Source: WTGA01 sp965231865
GTDB lineage: Bacteria; Pseudomonadota; Gammaproteobacteria; Arenicellales; Poriferihabitantaceae
Direction: 5' to 3'
DNA: 64,000 bases
Assembly: GCA_965231865.1 (NCBI GenBank)
Contig: CBDDOJ010000002.1
Span: 1,426,001 to 1,490,000 of the forward strand
The notes beneath the pieces were generated by a model. That model was not told the DNA's origin and ran no database searches. It was given only the letters and a program-made list of their open reading frames with translations. Of this stretch, positions 56,740 through 64,000 are shown in pieces (the stretch's first letter is position 1; every line of letters begins with the position of its first letter). The translations under genes were made by a program, and so were the position numbers.

Positions 56740-57174
56740 TCATCCGCGAAGGTTCGCTTGAGGGTTTTTGGTGCGGGGTTTTTTTTTACCCCGTCCCGCC
56801 TTCAGGCGCAGATCGCACAACGATTCGTTCACTTCTATGAACTCCCGGACCAAATCCTTGAAATGATGATAGTGCTCGACCTGCTCCCGAGTGACTTCCA
56901 GGGCATGGGCGGGAATACCGCGAGAGACCGACTTGTCGTTGACTTTCCGGGACAGCCGCCATCCCGGATGGCCTTTGGCACCTTCCTCGGCGCAGTAGCA
57001 CGAAGGCTTGCCGCATTTGCGGAAGTTCGGCAACAGACTGCCTGGTCGGAGTTCTCCGATGTCTGCGAATTGTTTGAGCAGTGAATCTCGCTTGGATTCG
57101 AGTTGTTCGATGGTAGGCATGGTAATGGTCTGGGTAGATTGAAACATGTGCGCATTATATACGCACAGAAACAA
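56740..57174 (-). CDS. ISKra4-associated accessory protein (DUF6788-like)
   Basis: This 144-residue protein has a cysteine motif FRKCGKPSCYCAEEG and a basic C-terminus GRGKKKPRTK. Small proteins of this type precede transposases in ISKra4-type elements. The likely start is MPTIEQLESKRD, a few residues after MFQSTQ, rather than 57174. Its 3' end runs through nine consecutive adenines (56787-56779) just before the frame changes to the transposase. Confidence 0.7.
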   Translation of the reverse strand: MFLCVYNAHMFQSTQTITMPTIEQLESKRDSLLKQFADIGELRPGSLLPNFRKCGKPSCYCAEEGAKGHPGWRLSRKVNDKSVSRGIPAHALEVTREQVEHYHHFKDLVREFIEVNESLCDLRLKAGRGKKKPRTKNPQANLRG

Positions 57175-57214
57175 TCAGTAAATCGTATGCCTACTATACC
57201 AATTCCAAAATTAA

Positions 57215-57234
57215 CAAAAATATGACGCACACCC
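57215..57234. repeat. Right terminal inverted repeat of the insertion sequence
   Basis: The complement starts GGGTGTGCGTCA, matching the left end at 19 of 20 bases. Confidence 0.93.
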
Positions 57235-57243
57235 CTTGAAAAA
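57235..57243. repeat. 9-bp target-site duplication, right copy
   Basis: CTTGAAAAA is identical to 55393-55401. Confidence 0.95.
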
Positions 57244-57897
57244 GACCTGGTTGATTTCCGGGCCGGCTCCATCGTAGGTCTTGATCGGGTGTACATCAAT
57301 CCCTTCTGTGTTCATGTTCAGCAACAGGAAGGTAATGCCATATTGTTTCTTCCCAGAAGAGTCCGTGCGAAACAGGCCAAACATGCGGTCCGCGATATGG
57401 GCCTCACTGGTCCACATTTTTGTTCCATTGATCACGTAATTCCCGCCATCGCGGATGGCCCTGCACTGCAGTGAGGCCAGGTCAGACCCGGCACCGGGTT
57501 CAGAATAGCCCTGGCACCAGAAATCATCCGCATTCCGGATTCGGGGAAGAATTTCCCGCTTTTGCTCTTCGGTGCCGAATTCCATGATGGTGGGCCCGAG
57601 CATCCCGGTCCCGTAGACCATGGGCCGTGGGGCGTCGGCCAGGGCAATTTCCCGTTCGAAGACGTACTGCTGCCGGTCGGACCAGCCCGGTCCGCCGTAT
57701 TCCCCGGGCCAGCCCGGGCAACCCCAGTTTTTGACCTGTAATCGTCGATGCCAGTACCGCTGCAGTTCCTTTGGAATGTCCATGCGTTCCGCTTCAACCA
57801 GTTTTCGCAGTTCAACAGGCAAATGCGTTCGGATATAGGCCCGCACCTCGGCCCGAAACTCATCAATGCAGGGAGTGGGGTCCATTTCAGGCGGATT

Positions 57898-58284
57898 CTA
57901 GTTCATCCAGATTGTGAACAGGGCATAACACCAGATGCCGCCACTGGCCAGCAAGGACAGCAGCACTGCGGCACTCGCACAGTCCTTGGCCTTTTTGGCC
58001 CTTTCATGGAATCCCGGAAAGACCTGGTCGACAACCGCCTCGATGGCCGTATTGAGCAGTTCCACAATCAGCACCAGGACATGACTGAGTAACAGCAATC
58101 CCATCAGCCAGCGCTCAACAGGCAGGAAAATACAGACGATGGACAGTCCGGCAGCAAGCAGCAGTTCCTGTCTGAATGCGGCCTCGTCCCGCATCGCCAG
58201 CCGAAGCCCGGAAAGGGAATAGAACCATGCTTTCCAGATCCTTGACAGGCCTTTTGCCGGTTCTGGCTGTTCAGGGGGGACCAT
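57898..58284 (-). CDS. dgkA: Diacylglycerol kinase, DgkA type
   Basis: This 128-residue membrane protein has three hydrophobic helices and the DgkA signature VELLNTAIEAVVD (74-86), with E and N needed for catalysis, plus EAAFRQE near 34-40. It phosphorylates diacylglycerol to recycle lipid in the inner membrane. ATG at 58284 fits family length; a longer frame to 58341 adds 19 unsupported residues. It ends 12 bases before the ACAD start on the same strand and may lead into that unit. Confidence 0.9.
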   Translation of the reverse strand: MVPPEQPEPAKGLSRIWKAWFYSLSGLRLAMRDEAAFRQELLLAAGLSIVCIFLPVERWLMGLLLLSHVLVLIVELLNTAIEAVVDQVFPGFHERAKKAKDCASAAVLLSLLASGGIWCYALFTIWMN

Positions 58285-58744
58285 TGTGAGGGACAAAATG
58301 TACTTTGGGATGGAAACCGCTTGCCCGGATGCTGTTTCCACTCAGGTTGTTACCAGGCTGTTTCAGGCCCCCTGACGATACCATATTTCAGCTTCGATGT
58401 TGCCCCGGGTGTTGGATGGCGCAGGGCCTTGACGGTGATCAATACATTTTTCCACCGTCCAGGGAACCGCCTCCGGGAATTCCTGTCTTCGGTGCAAATG
58501 CATGGACGCGATTGAAGATTCCAGGCCGTATCCAGGGATGTTGAAGCAACCGGGATGAGACCCCTGACACCGCGTGATGGACCGCCGGTACCCATATCGA
58601 AACAACCGTCCCTGGAAAAACAACGGAGGTCTTTCCGGATTCGGGAGAAATTTGTTAATGTGTTCCGCATCTCCATTATTTTTGTCGGTTATTTGAGTAT
58701 GAACCCATCAGGACCCAGGGCCCGGAAGCACTTCGGGAATGTGA

Positions 58745-61531
58745 ATGCTTAGCCTCGTCACCAGGCGGGTTCTGTATGGCTTCCTGGCGCTCGTCTGTAC
58801 CTCATTTTTCATTTTTGTATTCACCGACCTGATGCCCGGGGATTTTGCCACCCAGATTCTGGGGCGGAGCTATACCATGGCCACGGCAGAGGTCATTCGG
58901 GAAAAACTGGGTCTGTACCTTCCACTGGTCAGCCGCTTCGTGCTCTGGCTCGGGGATGCGCTGCGGGGGGATTTTGGTCTCTCGTGGTCGGGCTATGAAA
59001 TTACGCCGGTTATCCAGTTGAGATTGCAGCGCAGTCTCTGGCTGGCACTGGTTGCCGCCATCGTTGCCTTTCCCGTGGCGATTGCCCTGGGGTTGTTTTG
59101 CGCCCTGAATCGTCATCGGCCCAGGGACCGGGCGCTGGTGATTGCCAGTACCACCATGTTGTCGATTCCCGAGTTTCTGGTGGGGTATGCGGTCATTGCG
59201 GTACTGGCCGTGAAATTCGATGTTTTTCCGAGCCTGTCCCTGTTTGAGGATGACGCGCCCTTGTTTGACAGGCTTTATGCCGTCACACTGCCTGTCCTCA
59301 CGCTTTGTTTTGTGGCCATTCCCCCGGTCCTGCGCATCGTTCGCGCCTCGCTGATCAATACGCTCGATTCTGAATATATAGAAATGGCGGTTTTAAAAGG
59401 GGTCCCGCCACGTCGAATACTGCTGTTTCATGCATTGCCGAATAACATTGGACCCGTCATCAATGCGATGACTCTGGGGTTTGCCCACCTGATCGCGGGG
59501 ATCGTCATCGTCGAAATTGTTTTTGTCTATCCGGGGATCGGCTCGCTTTTCGTCAATTCCCTGACGACCCGGGATGTTCCGGTGATCCAGGCGTGTGGAG
59601 TGATCCTGGCTTCCTGCTATATCCTGCTGGTTATGGTGGCGGACGTGGTGGCCATTGCCTCGAATCCCAGACTCGTTGCCAGGCAGCAGATGTATATTCT
59701 TCACCCGGGGCAGGTGGTCCGGGGTTTCCGATATGCCCCCATCGTCCTGCTCATTGGCCTGAGTCTTTACCTGGTTCAGTTTATTCCCGGGACCCCGCCC
59801 GGAACCCGGCAGGAAATGGTTATTGACCGGACCCCTCCGGAAAAAGGAGCCCAGCGAACCATGCTGACCACAGAAGAACTCTTTTCTTCCGATGACTTTC
59901 CAGCGGGTCCCATACACAATGCACACTTCATGCCCCTTGGGAACGAATTTCCCGCGCACGAAGCCTTTGCAGGAACCATCGCGGTCCGGGCTGTGAAAAT
60001 TCTCGGGTACCGGGCGGGAGGAAAGCCCCGGTACGGATTTGGGGAAATTCCGGATATGGAAATCGGGCTGGTCAGCGACGGGAAGACGCTCATACCCATG
60101 GAACCCGGCTTTCTTGAGTCCGGAGATTCGGACTGGGCCGTCCTGGTTGGTCCGGGCCGGGTCTGGTCTGAACCCGGGGATGGTGGATATTCCCGGGCGT
60201 CTTTTCCGTTTACCCTGGTGGGCCGGGATGGAGCCGATTCCCACCAGGGCATCGGCATGTTCCTGTATGGGGACGGGAAGGTTTCGAATTTGCGCTTTCA
60301 GCTGACCCAGGAATCGTCCCTGCGGCAGAAATTTACCGCATGGGGCCAGACACAACTTGAATTTTCCCGGGACACGGTCCGTTTACCGGAAAATGTGATT
60401 GAAGAGTATCTGGGTTTTGCAAAAACCAACCTGCAACGACGGTCCTGGGTGCAACTCTACAGCGAACGGAATGAATTCTTGTTCGAGTATTTTGACGGCG
60501 CATACAACCAGGGAAATATCAGCAGCAGCGGCATGATTGTAGATGGCGTTGTTTACCAGCAGGATTGCCAGACCCGTTTCGGGAATTATCCCTATTGTGA
60601 AGAAATGCGGCATTCCGTCTATTCGGTCACCAAGTCTCTGGGTGCAGCGGTGACATTGGCCCGGTTGGCGCAGAAATACGGCAACCAGGTGCTGGATGAG
60701 AAGATACTCGATTACGTGGACATCCGCGCCGCCCACGATGGCTGGGACGGGGTGACCTTTCGGCATGCACTGAACATGGCCACGGGGATTGGGGACGTGG
60801 TTCCGGAAGTCGTCCCGTATTATGTTGACCCCGATGAAACGGAGAAGGCTTCCTTGAGAGTGTTCAATGAACCTACCTCCGTGGGTAAAATCAGGGAGAT
60901 TTCCCGGTACAGGCGCTATCCATGGGGGCCCGGCGAGGTTTTGAGATACCGGACCAATGATACCTTCGTACTGAGTTTTGCCATGGACCGGTATCTGAAA
61001 TCAAGGGAAGGGGAGGATGCAGGGTTGTGGGACATGATGAACGGGGAAGTTTTTCAGCCCATCGGAATCCGGTATCTTCCCGTTGTGCATACCCGGGACA
61101 GTGAAAAGCGGAATCAGATTCCCAAACTCGGTTACGCCATGATCCCGACCATTGATTCGATTGGCAAGATTGTCCGGTTGTTGAGGAATCAGGGGGAGCA
61201 CAACGGGTCCCAGTTGCTCAGCCGGGACGTCGTACAGGAAATGATGGTGGTCAATCGGCATTCCGGCCTGCCCAGCGGCTGGCATTATCGGGAAGGTGGT
61301 GAGGCCAGGTACCACATGTCGATGTGGCTGGTGCCTTACGAGGCTCTGGACGGGTGTTCAGCCACCATTACCGCCATGGTGGGGGCAGGAGGAAACTATG
61401 TGATCCCCATGACCAACGGAATCACCGCTTTTCGGTTTGCAGACCGGTATGGCGACCACCCCGGCACCTACGACAGTTATGAGATGAGAAAGATCTCGGA
61501 TTTCAAAAAGTCGATCTGCGATAATAGCTGA
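58745..61531 (+). CDS. Fusion of DppB-type ABC permease and beta-lactamase-like serine hydrolase
   Basis: This 928-residue protein joins two folds in one frame. Residues 1-310 are a six-helix Dpp/Opp permease with LMPGDFATQILG and an EAA loop (YIEMAVLKGVPPRRILLF). A seventh helix follows at about 330-347 (YAPIVLLIGLSLYLVQFI). Residues about 355-545 form a beta-rich domain and 550-928 a serine-hydrolase fold with S627-x-x-K630 and a tyrosine at about 735. The last class C motif (HxG or KTG) reads VGAGG, so activity is altered or reduced. The odd helix number places the hydrolase in the periplasm, beside the channel. No matching DppC, ATPase or binding protein is next to it. Start at ATG 58745. 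Confidence 0.82.
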   Translation: MLSLVTRRVLYGFLALVCTSFFIFVFTDLMPGDFATQILGRSYTMATAEVIREKLGLYLPLVSRFVLWLGDALRGDFGLSWSGYEITPVIQLRLQRSLWLALVAAIVAFPVAIALGLFCALNRHRPRDRALVIASTTMLSIPEFLVGYAVIAVLAVKFDVFPSLSLFEDDAPLFDRLYAVTLPVLTLCFVAIPPVLRIVRASLINTLDSEYIEMAVLKGVPPRRILLFHALPNNIGPVINAMTLGFAHLIAGIVIVEIVFVYPGIGSLFVNSLTTRDVPVIQACGVILASCYILLVMVADVVAIASNPRLVARQQMYILHPGQVVRGFRYAPIVLLIGLSLYLVQFIPGTPPGTRQEMVIDRTPPEKGAQRTMLTTEELFSSDDFPAGPIHNAHFMPLGNEFPAHEAFAGTIAVRAVKILGYRAGGKPRYGFGEIPDMEIGLVSDGKTLIPMEPGFLESGDSDWAVLVGPGRVWSEPGDGGYSRASFPFTLVGRDGADSHQGIGMFLYGDGKVSNLRFQLTQESSLRQKFTAWGQTQLEFSRDTVRLPENVIEEYLGFAKTNLQRRSWVQLYSERNEFLFEYFDGAYNQGNISSSGMIVDGVVYQQDCQTRFGNYPYCEEMRHSVYSVTKSLGAAVTLARLAQKYGNQVLDEKILDYVDIRAAHDGWDGVTFRHALNMATGIGDVVPEVVPYYVDPDETEKASLRVFNEPTSVGKIREISRYRRYPWGPGEVLRYRTNDTFVLSFAMDRYLKSREGEDAGLWDMMNGEVFQPIGIRYLPVVHTRDSEKRNQIPKLGYAMIPTIDSIGKIVRLLRNQGEHNGSQLLSRDVVQEMMVVNRHSGLPSGWHYREGGEARYHMSMWLVPYEALDGCSATITAMVGAGGNYVIPMTNGITAFRFADRYGDHPGTYDSYEMRKISDFKKSICDNS

Positions 61532-61563
61532 TACGTTCTGTTTTCTGACTCTGTGAGGGGCCC

Positions 61564-62367
61564 ATGCCGCCGTCGGGCTATATTTTTGATATCACACCGG
61601 ACCTGTTCAATAAAATGGTGATTGAAAACTCGTCCAGGGGTCCGGTACTGGTTTATTTCTGGTCCGAAAATGCCGGGCCCTGCATGAAGTTGCTGCCCCG
61701 CCTGGTGAAACTGGCCGATGAGTTCAACGGGCAATTTCTGCTGACCCTGCTCGATACCGACCGGTTCCGGTCATTTGCCAGGGAGCGGGGTGTCGTCAGT
61801 ATTCCCACCGTACAGATTTATGTCAAAGAAGCGGTCGTCAACACCATTCGCGGGGCATTTTCCGAAACCCATTTCCGAAACGAGATCGAACAATGGCTGC
61901 CGGAGGCCGGGACGCCCCAGGTAGTCTCCTCCGATTCCGGGATTCGCTCCAGATTCCGTAAATCCCTGCAGGAGGCAAAAAAGGCAGTTGGAAACGGGGA
62001 GATCGCGACTGCCTGTTCGATCCTGGGAAACCTGCCGGCGGAAGCCATGGATGATCCGGAAATCGAGCTGCTGTATACCCACCTCAATCTCATACGGACC
62101 GCGCAGTTTGCCCCCGGCGTGGAGGATCTCGAGAAGCGTATGCTGGAAAATCCTGACGATTTCCAGGCCCGGTTTCAGCGCGCATCCCTCCACCTTGTCA
62201 ATGATGAATATGAGGAGGCAATCCGGCTGCTCATGTCATTGCACAGTGGTCGCAATAATGATACAAAGACGGCTGTGCGTTCCATGATCGCCATTTTTTC
62301 CATCCTGGGTGAGTCCCACCCTCTGACTAGAAAATACAGTGACCAGGTGCTGGGCAGACCCGGTTAA
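61564..62367 (+). CDS. YbbN/CnoX-like thioredoxin-TPR protein
   Basis: This 267-residue protein has a thioredoxin domain (1-115) whose active site reads WSENAGPC, with only C40, followed by TPR-like helices to the C-terminus. E. coli YbbN also has a degenerate site with one cysteine and works as a chaperone and protein holdase. It lies 32 bases after the permease-hydrolase fusion and may share its transcript. Confidence 0.85.
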   Translation: MPPSGYIFDITPDLFNKMVIENSSRGPVLVYFWSENAGPCMKLLPRLVKLADEFNGQFLLTLLDTDRFRSFARERGVVSIPTVQIYVKEAVVNTIRGAFSETHFRNEIEQWLPEAGTPQVVSSDSGIRSRFRKSLQEAKKAVGNGEIATACSILGNLPAEAMDDPEIELLYTHLNLIRTAQFAPGVEDLEKRMLENPDDFQARFQRASLHLVNDEYEEAIRLLMSLHSGRNNDTKTAVRSMIAIFSILGESHPLTRKYSDQVLGRPG

Positions 62368-62479
62368 CCCGTAGTCTGCGGCACGCTGGTTTCGACAAGA
62401 CGGTTTTCCCGATAGACCCCCGGCAAAGAGCGGTCCCATTACTTCGTTATCCGAAAATACCACGGTAAAGGCCTATCTG

Positions 62480-63355
62480 ATGCTGACCATCACAGCATTT
62501 TGCTGGGCCTGCAATGCCGTGTTCGCGCGGCTGGCCGTTGGAGAAGTCTCGCCCCTTCTCCTGGTGGCCCTGCGGTGGACCGGCGTCACGGTGTTGTTGC
62601 TTTTCATTGCCCGGCAAACCATCAGCAATGACTGGGAAAAACTGAAACCCCATCTCCCCCTGCTGTTTCTGATGGGGAGCCTGGGATTCGCGACCTTCAA
62701 TGCCCTGTTTTACCTATCAGCCTATACCACCACGGCGCTGAATATAGGCATTATCCAGGGGTCCATTCCCGTGTTTGTGTTATTGGGAGCTTTCCTGATG
62801 TACCGGACCCGGGTATCCTCCCTTCAGGGGATGGGCGTGGTGCTGACCATTGTGGGAGTGGGGATCATTGCCTCCGCGGGGAGTCTCCAGCGCCTGGCCA
62901 CCCTGACGGTGAACCAGGGGGATTACCTGATGATTCTGGCGTGCCTGTTGTATGCGGGTTATGCGGTCTGTCTTCGAAAAGTAACCTCGGTTTCCACCCT
63001 GAGCATCTTTTCCGTGGTGGCCGTGGCAGCAGCCATTGCATCGTTGCCCATGAGCTGGATTGAATACAGTCGGGGTGAGTTGCTGTGGCCCTCGACGAAG
63101 GGCTGGGTGATTGTGGCGCTGGTCACGGTGTTTCCTTCCTTTATCGCCCAGCTGTGTTTTATCAAGGGGGTGGCCACCATTGGTCCGGGCCGGGCCGGTA
63201 TTTTCGTGAACATGGTCCCCGTCTATGCCGCGGTGCTGGCTGTTCTCATCCTCGGCGAACCGTTTCGGTTCTTTCACGCAGCGGCGCTGATACTGGTGAT
63301 TGCCGGAATTGGCCTGGCCGAGAAGGGAAAATTCCGAACGGATATAATCCGATGA
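62480..63355 (+). CDS. DMT-superfamily (EamA) transporter
   Basis: This 291-residue protein has ten predicted helices in two EamA repeats, with PVYAAVLAVLILGEP in the second repeat. The first helix begins right at ATG 62480, so a few more N-terminal residues from a non-ATG start are possible. The substrate is unknown. It overlaps nothing upstream, and its stop precedes the next ATG by one base. Confidence 0.88.
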   Translation: MLTITAFCWACNAVFARLAVGEVSPLLLVALRWTGVTVLLLFIARQTISNDWEKLKPHLPLLFLMGSLGFATFNALFYLSAYTTTALNIGIIQGSIPVFVLLGAFLMYRTRVSSLQGMGVVLTIVGVGIIASAGSLQRLATLTVNQGDYLMILACLLYAGYAVCLRKVTSVSTLSIFSVVAVAAAIASLPMSWIEYSRGELLWPSTKGWVIVALVTVFPSFIAQLCFIKGVATIGPGRAGIFVNMVPVYAAVLAVLILGEPFRFFHAAALILVIAGIGLAEKGKFRTDIIR

Positions 63356-63356
63356 C

Positions 63357-64000
63357 ATGAATTACCAAAAAAGAAAGAAACTGACTGCGGATCAATTGCT
63401 TGCAGGCACCCTGCTGGAGGGAGAAATCGAAAACTCCTGGTTTCTCCCGCATTCCCGGAAGCCGCAGGCAGGCAACCTGGAACCATTTTCCTTGGTCATC
63501 CGGGAAACCTCCATGCAGTGCAGCCACCGGGAAGTGGAAATCAATGGAAAGCGGATTGACCGGTTTCCGGGAGCCGTCCTTCACCTGGCCGGGGAGGGGG
63601 AGGACCTGGTGCCCCTGGACCGGGGATTGATCCGGGACCCCGGGGGAAACAGTTACTGGGACCTGACGGTTTCTCCGGGCAGGGTCTGGAAAGAAGAGGG
63701 GGACCGGGGATGGTCACGACTCGCGCTGCCATTCCAGTTCTCCAATATATTCGAGAATGATACCCATCATGGCATCGCCATGTTTTTGTATCATGCGGGG
63801 CGGGTCTCGCCGGTCTATTTTCAGGTTGTTGCCGAGACAAAGCCCTTTTTGTGTCCGGACGGGTTTCATGCCAGGGGATATCTGGCCGCAGCCGTGGGCC
63901 GTCCCGACCCGGATGCCGTTCAACCCGTTCTCCAGCGGTACCGGCAGGAGAAGCGGTACCAGTACCCCATCGGGCCCCTGGAGTATTGGCGGAGTGCGCA
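63357..64000 (+). CDS. Serine-hydrolase-family protein, 3' truncated by the window
   Basis: An ATG at 63357 opens a frame of 214 codons running off the window. It encodes a beta-rich domain (DLTVSPGRVW, HHGIAMFLYHAG, FQVVAET) that matches residues about 460-525 of the permease-hydrolase fusion (VGPGRVW, HQGIGMFLYGDG, FQLTQE), so it is a free-standing paralogue. The catalytic part would lie beyond the window. No signal peptide or permease part is seen at its N-terminus. It starts one base after the EamA stop and is probably co-transcribed. Confidence 0.8.
   Translation, partial: MNYQKRKKLTADQLLAGTLLEGEIENSWFLPHSRKPQAGNLEPFSLVIRETSMQCSHREVEINGKRIDRFPGAVLHLAGEGEDLVPLDRGLIRDPGGNSYWDLTVSPGRVWKEEGDRGWSRLALPFQFSNIFENDTHHGIAMFLYHAGRVSPVYFQVVAETKPFLCPDGFHARGYLAAAVGRPDPDAVQPVLQRYRQEKRYQYPIGPLEYWRSA

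Larger units (their letters stand above)
55402..57234 (-). mobile_element. Insertion sequence of the ISKra4 type, 1833 bp
   Basis: The element is bounded by inverted repeats: GGGTGTGCGTCA starts the left end at 55402-55421, and the complement of 57215-57234 matches it at 19 of 20 positions. A perfect 9-bp duplication flanks it. Inside are an accessory frame and a transposase in the same orientation. ISKra4 is proposed from the transposase sequence and the accessory gene. It lies in the acyl-CoA dehydrogenase gene in the same direction as that gene. Confidence 0.93.
54862..57885 (-). pseudogene. Acyl-CoA dehydrogenase gene split by an insertion sequence
   Basis: The N-terminal 217 codons (57885-57235) carry NWGCPGWPGEYGGPGWS, SEPGAGSDLASLQCRA and NGTKMWTSEAH. 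The C-terminal 177 codons including the stop (55392-54862) carry GEENQGWGIAKYLL and YAGSSEIQKNIIAK. Between them sits a 1833-base insertion sequence plus its second target copy. Joining the halves across one copy of the 9-bp target gives a continuous 393-residue ACAD reading VFFKDVRVPVQNRV across the junction. The coding halves show no other damage, so the insertion looks recent. A 224-residue truncated protein could still be made but would lack the C-terminal helical domain. Confidence 0.92.

Noticed and set aside
1..64000. CRISPR arrays, rRNA or tRNA genes
   Set aside because: No regularly spaced repeats, rRNA-like sequence or cloverleaf-like segment was noticed; a dedicated covariance search could still find a tRNA.

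Overview
The window reads as a chromosomal segment of a moderately GC-rich gammaproteobacterium, probably environmental or host-associated. The signs are a second elongation factor G of the gamma-proteobacterial EF-G2 type standing alone, bolA next to djlA, nadE, acyP, glpK, a tyrB/aspC-type aminotransferase and a dgkA-type kinase. No rRNA, tRNA or CRISPR array was seen. Gene density is high, with short intergenic gaps and many start/stop overlaps.

Left part (1-12.7 kb): catabolic genes (a nucleoside transporter start, DUF1989 protein, FadN-like beta-oxidation protein, TauD-type dioxygenase, ureohydrolase, CaiD-like hydratase, ADP-forming acyl-CoA synthetase, ROK kinase). Two small defence/toxin islands interrupt them. 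One is an AbiE module with an intact antitoxin, a palindromic operator and a decayed toxin. The other is a Fic protein in an AT-richer patch, followed by about 1.1 kb with no recognisable gene and a frame-disrupted antitoxin-like gene. From 14.9 to 22.0 kb six genes (FkbM methyltransferase, a complete Dpp/Opp-type importer, a sulfotransferase) are translationally coupled. A family-2 glycosyltransferase, a DMT transporter and a methyltransferase follow.

Middle (25-40 kb): housekeeping and metabolic genes, including nadE with an aldo/keto reductase, acylphosphatase, a RelB antitoxin whose YafQ toxin is frameshifted, an amidinotransferase of the AGAT family, a membrane-anchored redoxin, glpK, aminotransferase, bolA, djlA, EF-G2, two aldolase-type genes and an SDR.

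Right part (40-58 kb): a polyketide locus. One 3445-residue protein has the order KS-AT-DH-cMT-ER-KR-ACP-KS-AT0. The last AT has lost its active-site serine and a subdomain, and no ACP or thioesterase follows it. Around it lie a discrete ACP, an Sfp-type phosphopantetheinyl transferase, an alpha/beta hydrolase and two acyl-CoA dehydrogenases. One dehydrogenase is split by an ISKra4-type insertion sequence flanked by a perfect 9-bp target duplication, and removal of the element restores the reading frame. This locus is the best candidate for an undescribed system.

Right end (58-64 kb): dgkA, then a 928-residue fusion of a DppB-type permease, a seventh membrane helix and a serine hydrolase, a YbbN-like thioredoxin protein, a DMT transporter, and the start of a free-standing paralogue of the fused hydrolase that runs off the window.
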